From Anaerolineaceae bacterium (GTDB taxonomy: Bacteria; Chloroflexota; Anaerolineae; Anaerolineales; Anaerolineaceae), in NCBI GenBank assembly GCA_003501835.1, contig DNOU01000228.1, forward strand, positions 3,121 to 20,289: a stretch of 17,169 nt of DNA, in the 5' to 3' direction. Numbering within the stretch: position 1 is the first letter of the stretch; each line of letters opens with the position of its first letter. Made by a program: the position numbers and the translations under genes. Positions 1-7,017 of the stretch are shown one piece after another. Below the pieces are notes generated by a model. The model made no database searches, was not told where the DNA came from, and worked only from the letters and a program-made list of their open reading frames with translations.

Positions 1-1131
1 CCAACAGCGGCGCCAGAAGAAAAATTCGTATTTGGCATGTTGCTGGTCGGACCATACAATGACAATGGCTGGAGCACTGCCACGTATGAAGGCGGTCTCT
101 ACGTTCAGGCTCAAATTCCCAATACCGAATTCATTTATGCCGACAACGTCAATATTGCCTCAAACCCGAACACCACTGCTGCCCAATTTGCTGAACAATT
201 ACTGCAGCGTGGCGCCAAGGTGATCATCTTCAACTCTGATGATATGAAAGATGGCGTGAGTGAATTCTCCAAAGCCCATCCTGATGTTCCCGTGATCTGG
301 CTTTCGGGTGATTATGCCTGGAAAGATGGTCAACGTTACCAGGCAGACTTAACCAACGAATCTGACATCATGGGCGAGATGGAATACGGCAAGATGATGG
401 CAGGCTGCGCGGCAGCTTTGACCACCAAGACCGGCAAGATCGGTTTCCTGGGTCCATTGATCAATGATGAAACCCGCCGCCTGGCCGATGCTGCATTCCT
501 GGGCGCGAAATACTGCTGGGAAAATATTGCCGAGCAGACCACCCCGCTTGAATTCAAAGTCACCTGGATCGGCATGTGGTTCAACATCCCGGGTGTGACG
601 CTTGATCCCACCCAGGTTGCCGATGATTTCTACACCAATGGATACGACGTGGTCATCTCTGGCATCGACTCCACCGAAGCCGTGGTTGAAGCCAACAAGT
701 TCCAGGGTCAGGGCAAGGAAGTTTATGCCGTGCAATATGATTACAAGGATGCCTGCAAGGTTGCTCCAAAAGCCTGCCTGGGTGTTCCGTACTTCAACTG
801 GGGTGTGGCACTCAAACCCATGATCCAATCCATCATTGATGGCACGTACACCCGCCAGTTTGTCTGGCAGGGTCCGGACTGGAAAGATATCAACAATGCC
901 GACACCTCGATGGTCGGTTTCCAGAAGAGCGATGGGCTTTCCGCGGATGCTTCCACCAAGCTGGATCAATTCATCAGCGAACTGGCTGGTGGATTGAACC
1001 TGTGGACGGGTCCCATGAATTACCAGGACGGCACCGTTTTCCTTAAGGAAGGCGAAACCGCCACCCCGCAGCAGATCTGGTACATGCCTCAACTGCTCGA
1101 GGGCATGCTGGGCGACAGCGTCGCAAAGTGA
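1..1131 (+). CDS. BMP/PnrA-family ABC transporter substrate-binding protein (5' partial)
   Basis: Solute receptor of an ABC importer of the Bmp/Med/PnrA family, whose characterised members bind purine nucleosides or related compounds outside the membrane. The frame is open from base 1, so the start lies upstream. The first visible residues (PTAAPEEKF) look like the low-complexity linker after a lipoprotein lipobox, but the signal peptide itself is outside the window. The visible 376 residues cover the whole ligand-binding fold: LLVGPYNDNGWS near the start, matching the family GPxNDxGWxxxxYEG motif, TKTGKIGFLG at about 142-151, and a WIGMWFNIPG stretch near 188-197, where the family has W-x-G-x-WF. 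An internal ATG at 37 lies inside the first beta strand and is not the real start. The ATPase and two permeases of the same transporter follow directly. Family assignment is firm; the ligand is unknown and could be a nucleoside, nucleobase or another heterocycle. Confidence 0.93.
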   Translation, partial: PTAAPEEKFVFGMLLVGPYNDNGWSTATYEGGLYVQAQIPNTEFIYADNVNIASNPNTTAAQFAEQLLQRGAKVIIFNSDDMKDGVSEFSKAHPDVPVIWLSGDYAWKDGQRYQADLTNESDIMGEMEYGKMMAGCAAALTTKTGKIGFLGPLINDETRRLADAAFLGAKYCWENIAEQTTPLEFKVTWIGMWFNIPGVTLDPTQVADDFYTNGYDVVISGIDSTEAVVEANKFQGQGKEVYAVQYDYKDACKVAPKACLGVPYFNWGVALKPMIQSIIDGTYTRQFVWQGPDWKDINNADTSMVGFQKSDGLSADASTKLDQFISELAGGLNLWTGPMNYQDGTVFLKEGETATPQQIWYMPQLLEGMLGDSVAK

Positions 1132-1149
1132 TTTGATTCATGCATCCAG

Positions 1150-1175
1150 GGGAAGGCAGGTCAACCTGCCTTCCC
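1150..1175 (+). promoter_or_regulatory. Intergenic stem-loop between binding protein and ATPase genes
   Basis: Bases 1150-1161 (GGGAAGGCAGGT) are perfectly complementary to 1164-1175. This gives an 11-bp G+C-rich stem with a 4-base loop, or 12 bp if the closing T-A pair forms. It begins 19 bases after the binding-protein stop codon and ends 30 bases before the ATPase start at 1206. No T-run follows (ATCTTCATC), so it is not a classical strong terminator. Such stem-loops after the binding-protein gene commonly stabilise the upstream mRNA or allow partial termination, giving more receptor than membrane components. That role is inferred here; the hairpin itself is read directly. Confidence 0.75.
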
Positions 1176-1205
1176 ATCTTCATCGCACCACCATGGAATC
1201 AATTT

Positions 1206-2690
1206 ATGGACGTAGAACTGATCAATATTCACAAGAGATTTGGCAAGGTTCACGCGAATAACGGCATTTCATTAACGGTGAAATCAGGAACCGTGCAGGG
1301 TATTCTGGGGGAAAATGGGGCAGGCAAGAGCACCCTGATGAAGATCCTTTCCGGGTTCATCCAGGCTGATTCCGGAGATATCTTGCTGGATGGGAAAAAA
1401 GTGACCATACACAGCCCTGCGGACTCAGTCAAGCTTGGCATTGGTATGCTCCATCAGGATCCACAGGACTTTCCTCCGATGAAGGTGGTGGACAATCTGA
1501 TCATCGGCAGCCCGATGGGCTTATTCCCTGACCGCAAGAAGATCATTCGGGAATTCGAAGAACTCCAAAAGCAGTTTAATTTCTCTATTTCTCCGGAAAC
1601 CTACGTTGATACATTGACTGTTGGCGAACGCCAGCAGCTCGAGATCCTGCGCCTGTTGTGGTTGGGGGCAGAGGTATTGATCCTGGATGAACCGACCACG
1701 GGCATTTCTGCATCGCAAAAGGATCTCCTTTTCGCAACCATTCGAAAACTGGCAGCCCAGGGAAAAGCCATCCTTTTTGTCTCACACAAGCTGGATGAAG
1801 TGGAAGCGCTTTGTTCGCAGGTGGTGGTCTTTCGCCAGGGGATCAACATGGGGAGCATGACCCCCCCTTATCAAACCGATAAGCTTGTGGAAATGATGTT
1901 CGGCAAGAGCATTGTTCGTAGCGAAAATGTGTGTGAAAAGCAGGAAGACAAGAGTTTTGAAATAGAAGAGCTGAGAATTGACGATGTGCGCCTTGCCATT
2001 CGGGACGTCAATTTTTGTATTCAAAAAGGTGAAGTCATTGGCCTGGCTGGTATGGAAGGCTCCGGGCAGGCTTTGATCCTGAGAGCGCTGGCGGGAATCC
2101 TTCGTCCGACAGGCGGGCACATTTATATGATCGAAGGAGCGGATGGCGGAAGAATCGACCTGGCGGGAAAACATTATTTCACCTATCGCGATCATGGCAT
2201 TCACTTTTTACCGGCAGCGCGTCTGGAAGAAGGCTTGATCCAGGGTTTGAGTCTGGCAGAGCACTTTGCCCTGGCAGAAGAACAGACTGGCTTCATGGTG
2301 GACCGTGACCAGGTGGAAAATCTTTCGAAGAAACGCATTACAGATTTCAACATCCACGGCACTCCTGAATCCCGCATTGAGGAGCTTTCAGGCGGCAACC
2401 AGCAGAGGGCTGAACTGGCGTTGATGCGCGATCCGCTACGCCTGTTGCTGCTGGAACACCCCACGCGCGGGTTGGATATTGAAAGCGCCATGTACATCTG
2501 GGGTAAGCTCAAGCAGCGCTGTGAAGATGGAGCCAGCATCGTTTTTATTTCGTCGGACCTGGATGAAGTGATCCATTACAGCGACCGCATTCTGGTATTT
2601 TATGGAGGCAAGGTCTCTCCGGCTTTTGAGGCTTCAAGTGTCACCATCGATATGTTGGGGCAGTTGATTGGCGGAAAGGGCTGGTCATGA
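1206..2690 (+). CDS. ABC transporter ATP-binding protein, two fused ABC domains (BMP/nucleoside or sugar type)
   Basis: Energises the importer; 494 residues with two ATPase domains, the layout of YufO/NupO, RbsA and MglA. Domain 1 has Walker A GENGAGKST at 35-43, signature LTVGE at 137-141, Walker B LILDEPTT at 158-165 and switch His194. Domain 2 (about 250-490) has a degenerate P-loop, GMEGSGQA at 282-289, without the GKS/T lysine. It keeps a perfect LSGGNQQR signature at 394-401 and a Walker B-like LLEHPTRGLD. One intact and one degenerate site is normal in this family. I chose ATG 1206 because MDVELINIHKRFG is the usual first strand and a GGA at 1195-1197 is suitably spaced. An in-frame ATG at 1140 would translate through the stem-loop at 1150-1175 into residues unlike the family. 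The gene stops 21 bases before the first permease. Confidence 0.95.
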   Translation: MDVELINIHKRFGKVHANNGISLTVKSGTVQGILGENGAGKSTLMKILSGFIQADSGDILLDGKKVTIHSPADSVKLGIGMLHQDPQDFPPMKVVDNLIIGSPMGLFPDRKKIIREFEELQKQFNFSISPETYVDTLTVGERQQLEILRLLWLGAEVLILDEPTTGISASQKDLLFATIRKLAAQGKAILFVSHKLDEVEALCSQVVVFRQGINMGSMTPPYQTDKLVEMMFGKSIVRSENVCEKQEDKSFEIEELRIDDVRLAIRDVNFCIQKGEVIGLAGMEGSGQALILRALAGILRPTGGHIYMIEGADGGRIDLAGKHYFTYRDHGIHFLPAARLEEGLIQGLSLAEHFALAEEQTGFMVDRDQVENLSKKRITDFNIHGTPESRIEELSGGNQQRAELALMRDPLRLLLLEHPTRGLDIESAMYIWGKLKQRCEDGASIVFISSDLDEVIHYSDRILVFYGGKVSPAFEASSVTIDMLGQLIGGKGWS

Positions 2691-2711
2691 TGCAATGCAG
2701 AGGAATGACTC

Positions 2712-3809
2712 ATGGTAACTAAACCTGCAGAAAGACCTGAAAGCACTGGCGGATTGATTCGCACTCTGCTGACCAACCGGTTCAGTTCCATTGTGATTGC
2801 GGTACTGCTTTCGCTGGCAGCCACCTGGATCGTGATTTCAGTCATGGGCGTGGAGCCTGTCAGGGTGTTCAGCATCATGCTCAATGGATCGGTCGGCTCG
2901 GTAGACGCCGTCACCCAATTGCTCCAATCCTGGGTACCGCTGGTGCTGGCGTCCAGCGGATTGTTGTTTACCTTTACTGCTGGCCTGTGGAATATCGGCA
3001 TGGAAGGGCAGATCGAAATGGGCGCCATCTTCGCCTATGGTGCGATCCACTTTCTGTCCGGCACACCCTTATCCGGCCCGCTGGTCATCATTATTGCCAC
3101 ATTTTCAGGTATGTTGGGCGGAGCCCTGTGGGCATACCTGGTGGGTTTGCTAAAGAATTACGGTAATGTGAACGAGATCTTTGGCGGTTTGGGGTTTAAC
3201 TTCATTGCAGATGCTGTCCTGCTTTTCCTTGTGTACGGTCCCTGGAAGCCAGCCGGCGTTGCCCAGGGGAGCACCAAGATGATCGAAAGCCAGTATTGGC
3301 TGCCCCAGTTACCCGGCTCATATTTGAGTCTTTGGGCACTGGGTGCCGCGATTGTGGGAATTCTGATCGTGGCGGTGGTTCTGAAAGGCACTTATTTTGG
3401 GTTGAAGCTGAAAGCGGTCGGCAAGAATGCCAAGGCATCCTTTATGATGGGCATTCCCACCAGCAGGTACATGCTGCTTTCATTTATCTTGTGCGGCCTT
3501 TTTGCCGGATTGGCAGGTTCAATCCAGGTGACGGGATTCCTGCACGTGCTGCGTAACAGTATTTCAGGAAGTTATGGTTATGTGGGTTTGATGGTGGGGA
3601 TGCTCGCCAATTACCAACCCTGGGTGGTGGTCCCCATTTCATTGGTCTTTACAGCGCTCAGTAAGGGCGCTACCGGTCTGGGCATTGACTTGAGACTGGA
3701 TTCAAATCTTTCGGGCGTGATCCAGGGTTTGCTTGTGATTTTTGTTCTACTCATGGAAGGCGTCCGAAACCGTTTGTCAAGAGGCAGCAAAGGAATTTCA
3801 CATGGATAA
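2712..3809 (+). CDS. ABC transporter permease (YufP/NupP-like, first subunit)
   Basis: Integral membrane half of the importer, 365 residues with about eight to ten hydrophobic segments starting near residue 25. Residues 90-104 (AGLWNIGMEGQIEMG) match the NIGxEGQ signature of the BPD_transp_2 family, to which BMP-system and branched-chain amino acid permeases belong. Mid-protein segments such as FGLKLKAVGKNAKAS fit the cytoplasmic coupling loop that docks onto the ATPase (the family has LRAVGxNxxAA). AGAGGA at 2699-2704 precedes ATG 2712 by seven bases and supports the start. The stop overlaps the next permease gene by eight bases, so the two are probably translated together in equal amounts. 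The family is clear; the substrate cannot be read from the permease. Confidence 0.94.
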   Translation: MVTKPAERPESTGGLIRTLLTNRFSSIVIAVLLSLAATWIVISVMGVEPVRVFSIMLNGSVGSVDAVTQLLQSWVPLVLASSGLLFTFTAGLWNIGMEGQIEMGAIFAYGAIHFLSGTPLSGPLVIIIATFSGMLGGALWAYLVGLLKNYGNVNEIFGGLGFNFIADAVLLFLVYGPWKPAGVAQGSTKMIESQYWLPQLPGSYLSLWALGAAIVGILIVAVVLKGTYFGLKLKAVGKNAKASFMMGIPTSRYMLLSFILCGLFAGLAGSIQVTGFLHVLRNSISGSYGYVGLMVGMLANYQPWVVVPISLVFTALSKGATGLGIDLRLDSNLSGVIQGLLVIFVLLMEGVRNRLSRGSKGISHG

Positions 3810-4794
3810 CTCTTTACTGGCGAGCTTTGGATCCATTTTTACCTGGGCTGCCCCGGTTGTCTTTGCGGTCATGGGGGAGACGCTTACAGAAAAATCCGGT
3901 GTGATTAACCTGTCATTAAATGGCAGCATGATCCTTTCTGCAATGGCAGGGTTTGCAGTTGCAACCACCACGGGCAGCTTTTTCTGGGGATTCCTGGCAG
4001 GTGCGGCGGTGGGTGCACTGGTGGCGTTCATCATTGCGTTCATGAGTATCGGTCTCAAGCAATCACAGGTAGCCGTGGGGTATGTCCTCACTCTGGCCAC
4101 CAAGAGCCTGGCTTATTTCCTGGGAGCGCCTTTTGTCGGAAAACCCGTGATGCAGCTATCCCTGGTGAAGATCCCGTTCCTGGATCAACTGCCAATACTG
4201 GGACCGGTGATTTTCAATAAAGACATTGTGACGTACCTGAGTTATCTGTTGGTCATCGTTTGTTACATCTGGGTCTTCAAGACGAGCAAAGGATTGATCC
4301 TGCAGGGCATCGGCGAACAACCTGCTGCGGCCTTCGTACGAGGTGCCAATGTGAACCGCCTGCGCTATATCTACACCATCATTGGCGGTGCCCTGGTGGG
4401 GATTGGCGGCGCGCAGTACTCTCTGAGTGTCAAAACCTGGAATGGCCAACTGACCGGCATCGATGGCATCGGTTGGATCGCACTGGCGATCACGATTTTC
4501 GGTTCCTGGCATCCCGTCCGCGGCGCGCTTGGCTCCTATTTCTTCGTGCTGCTGCAATGGCTGGGCATCACCTTGCAGCCTTTGATGCCCAATGTCAATT
4601 CGCGCATTTTCCAGGTAGCCCCCTTCCCGCTGATGATCCTGGCGCTGCTCTTTGTGAACATCGGAAGCGCTGACTGGGTTGAACGCACCCTTGCCGGACT
4701 ACCGGAAGGCGGGCGTAAATTCGTATCACGCCTGATAAGAGGAATGCGCACTCACTCTCCGGCTGCACTGGGCACTCCATTTGATAATGAATAA
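3802..4794 (+). CDS. ABC transporter permease (YufQ/NupQ-like, second subunit)
   Basis: Second permease of the same importer, 330 residues and strongly hydrophobic throughout. Residues 16-45 (AAPVVFAVMGETLTEKSGVI then NLSLNGSM) align with the family pattern ATPLLLAALGExxxERxGVxNIGLEGMM. The usual Glu of NIGLEG is Asn here, a minor variation. The coupling-loop region, LILQGIGEQPAAAFVRGANV, is the family's LRAVGExPxAAxxxGINV. I chose ATG 3802 over the in-frame ATG 3742 because AAAGGAA at 3789-3795 is correctly spaced, MDNSLLASFGSIF is the usual N terminus, and the longer form would overlap the previous gene by 68 bases. The C-terminal 30 residues are hydrophilic and likely cytoplasmic. The next gene begins nine bases after the stop. 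Confidence 0.94.
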   Translation: MDNSLLASFGSIFTWAAPVVFAVMGETLTEKSGVINLSLNGSMILSAMAGFAVATTTGSFFWGFLAGAAVGALVAFIIAFMSIGLKQSQVAVGYVLTLATKSLAYFLGAPFVGKPVMQLSLVKIPFLDQLPILGPVIFNKDIVTYLSYLLVIVCYIWVFKTSKGLILQGIGEQPAAAFVRGANVNRLRYIYTIIGGALVGIGGAQYSLSVKTWNGQLTGIDGIGWIALAITIFGSWHPVRGALGSYFFVLLQWLGITLQPLMPNVNSRIFQVAPFPLMILALLFVNIGSADWVERTLAGLPEGGRKFVSRLIRGMRTHSPAALGTPFDNE

Positions 4795-4803
4795 GGGAAT
4801 CTG

Positions 4804-6048
4804 ATGGCTCAATATCTTGGTTTTCGTTGCTCAATGTGTGAAACAGAATATTCTCCAACATCCATTATCTATACCTGTCCAAAATGCGGCGGCAATCTGG
4901 ACGTGCTGCTGGATACCAACCAAATTCGCACCAAATACCAGGTGGAAGATATTACTTCACGCAGTGATTACTCATTATGGCGCTATCTTCCGCTGCTTCC
5001 TGTGGCTGATCCTGGCGGCGCGGGCACGCCACTGAGATCTGCAGGCTGGACGCCGCTGTATGAACCTCCGGAACTGGCTAAGGAACTGGGTCTTGGGCGT
5101 CTTTGGGTCAAGGATGAAGGACGCAACCCCACAGCATCGTTTAAGGACCGTGCAAGCTCGGTGGTGGTCGCAAGGGCTCGTGAGATCAATGCAGAGGTGG
5201 TGGTAACCGCTTCCACCGGTAATGCTGGAGCTGCCCTGGCAGGTATGTCGGCTGCAGTGGGGCAGAGATCTGTCATTTTCGCGCCTAAAACTGCGCCTCA
5301 GGCGAAAATTGCCCAACTCCTGGTGTACGGTTCGCAAGTGATCCTGGTGGACGGCAACTATGATTCAGCTTTTGACCTGACCATTGAAGCTGCCAGTGAG
5401 TTTGGCTGGTATTGTCGCAACACGGGCTACAACCCCTTCACAGCAGAGGGGAAGAAGACTGCAGCCCTGGAAATCTGGGAACAGATCATTTTGCCAGGAC
5501 AGGCTGAGCATCTTTTGAATGTGTTCGTTTCGGTGGGGGATGGGAATATCATCTCAGGGTTCCACAAGGGATTCAAGGATCTGATGGAGTTGGGGTGGCT
5601 CAGGCAGATGCCGCGTCTGTTCGGCATCCAGTCAGACAAATCTGCGGCAGTTGCCAATGCTTTCTTTGCTGGCAATGAAGAGATCGTTCCGATCACCGCG
5701 ACCACAATTGCCGATTCGATCAGTGTGGATCTGCCGCGCGATGGTGTGCGGGCGGTGCGGGCTGCACGCCAGACAGGAGGAGCCTATCTCACAGTTTCTG
5801 ATGAAGAGATCATTGCCGCCATTGCCGACCTGGGCAAGGCGGGCATTTTCGCTGAACCTGCCGGCTCCACCGCTTATGCCGGATTGAAGAAAGCGCTGCG
5901 CGATGGCATAGTCGATCCCGCTGACCCGGTGGTGGTGATCAATACAGGGAACGGGCTCAAAGACGTCCGCGCAGCAATGGCTTCTGTATCGCCTGCTCCA
6001 GTGATCGAACCCACCATGCAGGCTCTCAAGAAGTATTTGGGGATTTAG
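4804..6048 (+). CDS. thrC: Threonine synthase-like PLP-dependent enzyme with N-terminal zinc ribbon
   Basis: A fold-type II PLP enzyme of 414 residues. Threonine synthase converts O-phosphohomoserine to threonine and phosphate in the cytoplasm. Residues 9-28 hold Cys9-x2-Cys12 and Cys25-x2-Cys28, a zinc ribbon seen in class II threonine synthases. GWTPLYEPPEL at 81-91 is the entry motif. NPTASFKDR at 108-116 carries the PLP Schiff-base Lys114, STGNAG at 137-142 binds the cofactor, and TGNGLKD at 381-387 is the family's TGxGLKD. AGGG-type SD sequence precedes ATG 4804 (GGGAA at 4795-4799). It lies inside a transporter-led operon rather than beside homoserine genes, and several stretches are loosely conserved (the phosphate-loop area reads VGDGN at 244-248). 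A relative acting on another beta- or gamma-substituted amino acid is therefore possible. The fold and cofactor are sure; the substrate is only probable. Confidence 0.82.
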   Translation: MAQYLGFRCSMCETEYSPTSIIYTCPKCGGNLDVLLDTNQIRTKYQVEDITSRSDYSLWRYLPLLPVADPGGAGTPLRSAGWTPLYEPPELAKELGLGRLWVKDEGRNPTASFKDRASSVVVARAREINAEVVVTASTGNAGAALAGMSAAVGQRSVIFAPKTAPQAKIAQLLVYGSQVILVDGNYDSAFDLTIEAASEFGWYCRNTGYNPFTAEGKKTAALEIWEQIILPGQAEHLLNVFVSVGDGNIISGFHKGFKDLMELGWLRQMPRLFGIQSDKSAAVANAFFAGNEEIVPITATTIADSISVDLPRDGVRAVRAARQTGGAYLTVSDEEIIAAIADLGKAGIFAEPAGSTAYAGLKKALRDGIVDPADPVVVINTGNGLKDVRAAMASVSPAPVIEPTMQALKKYLGI

Positions 6049-6059
6049 GACAAGCAGTG

Positions 6060-6995
6060 ATGAAACCTGTCATTTCGGTGATTGCACCGGTCTATAACGA
6101 AAAAGATTCTTTGAATGAGCTGTACCGCCGTGTATCGGAGGTGATGAACTCACAGCTGGATACCTGGGAGCTGGTGCTGGTGGACGATGGGTCCACCGAC
6201 GGTTCCACGGAAATGATGCGGGAGCTTGCCAAACAGGATGGGCGTGTGCGGCCGGTGATTTTTGCACGCAATTTTGGGCACCAGATCGCAGTCAGTGCCG
6301 GTATGGCGTATAGCCGCGGGGATGCCGTGGTGATCATCGATGCCGACCTGCAGGATCCGCCGGAAGTGATTCTGGAACTGATGGCGAAATGGCGCGAAGG
6401 GTACGAGGTGGTCTATGCCACCCGTTCCGAACGCGAAGGGGAGAGTGGCTTCAAATTGCTCACTGCTTCACTTTTCTACAGGCTCATCTACCGCATTACC
6501 GATATCAAAATTCCCATGAACACGGGGGACTTTCGGCTGCTTGACCGCAAGGTGGTCGACCTGATGAACGCCATGCCCGAACACAACCGCTTCCTGCGCG
6601 GCATGTCAGCCTGGGTGGGGTTTCGACAGATTGGCGTACCTTACAAGCGGGCAGCCCGTTTCGCAGGTTCCTCAAAGTATCCTTTGAAGAAAATGATCAA
6701 GCTGGCGCTGAATGCCATTACGGGCTTTTCGTACCTGCCGCTGCAACTGGCCAACTGGATCGGGTTCATTGCGGTGGGAGCTTCGCTTCTGCTGCTGATC
6801 GCCATTATCATCCTGCGGATTGTGGGCTCGGCATGGCTGGCGGGTCAGGCGGTATGGTTGATTCTGGGATTGTTCCTGGGAGGTGTGCAGCTCATCTGCC
6901 TGGGGATTCTCGGCGAGTACATTGGCCGAATTTATGATGAAGTGAGGGGACGCCCGCTGTATGTGGTCAGCGAGGCTCCTTCTGACGAATCCTGA
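6060..6995 (+). CDS. Family 2 glycosyltransferase, prenyl-phosphate type (GtrB/DPM1/ArnC-like)
   Basis: Likely transfers a sugar from a nucleotide-sugar to a polyprenyl phosphate at the inner face of the membrane, for envelope glycan or protein modification. The 311 residues open with VISVIAPVYNEKDSL, then VDDGSTDGS at 41-49 and DADLQDPPEV at 94-103, whose Asp-Ala-Asp is the metal/UDP-binding DXD. NTGDFRLLDRKV at 154-165 is the acceptor-site motif typical of GtrB/DPM-type enzymes. Two C-terminal membrane helices lie at about 232-253 and 265-288, followed by the common GEYIGRIYDEVRGRP tail. A GTG at 6057 directly precedes the ATG at 6060; AGGA at 6047-6050 serves either, and I prefer ATG. It sits 11 bases after the threonine-synthase-like gene and 22 bases before the next PLP gene. 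Its place in a catabolic-looking operon is unexplained. Confidence 0.92.
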   Translation: MKPVISVIAPVYNEKDSLNELYRRVSEVMNSQLDTWELVLVDDGSTDGSTEMMRELAKQDGRVRPVIFARNFGHQIAVSAGMAYSRGDAVVIIDADLQDPPEVILELMAKWREGYEVVYATRSEREGESGFKLLTASLFYRLIYRITDIKIPMNTGDFRLLDRKVVDLMNAMPEHNRFLRGMSAWVGFRQIGVPYKRAARFAGSSKYPLKKMIKLALNAITGFSYLPLQLANWIGFIAVGASLLLLIAIIILRIVGSAWLAGQAVWLILGLFLGGVQLICLGILGEYIGRIYDEVRGRPLYVVSEAPSDES

Positions 6996-7017
6996 TTTTG
7001 GACGGAGTAAATTTTCT

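Noticed and set aside
349..1092. 247-codon open frame on the minus strand.
   Set aside because: It lies wholly inside the binding-protein gene, has no ribosome binding site I can defend, and its composition is that of an antisense shadow.
1129..1175. UGA stop of the binding protein followed by a hairpin, as a possible selenocysteine/SECIS site (SelB is in the window).
   Set aside because: The hairpin loop is about 31 bases from the UGA and reads TCAA, without the early loop G of bacterial SECIS elements. Readthrough would add only 27 unrelated residues before TAG, and the protein already ends at the normal family length.
1140..1205. Upstream in-frame start for the ATPase.
   Set aside because: The extension reads through a strong stem-loop and gives residues unlike the family N terminus.
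3742..3801. Upstream in-frame start for the second permease.
   Set aside because: It would overlap the first permease by 68 bases; ATG 3802 has a good ribosome binding site and a family-like N terminus.
4260..4673. 137-codon + strand frame inside the second permease.
   Set aside because: It overlaps conserved permease sequence out of frame and is Cys/His/Arg-rich in the manner of frame-shadow peptides.
6961..7017. Upstream in-frame start for the 488-residue PLP enzyme.
   Set aside because: It lies within the end of the glycosyltransferase gene. GGAG at 7004-7007 and MAKIDL favour ATG 7018.
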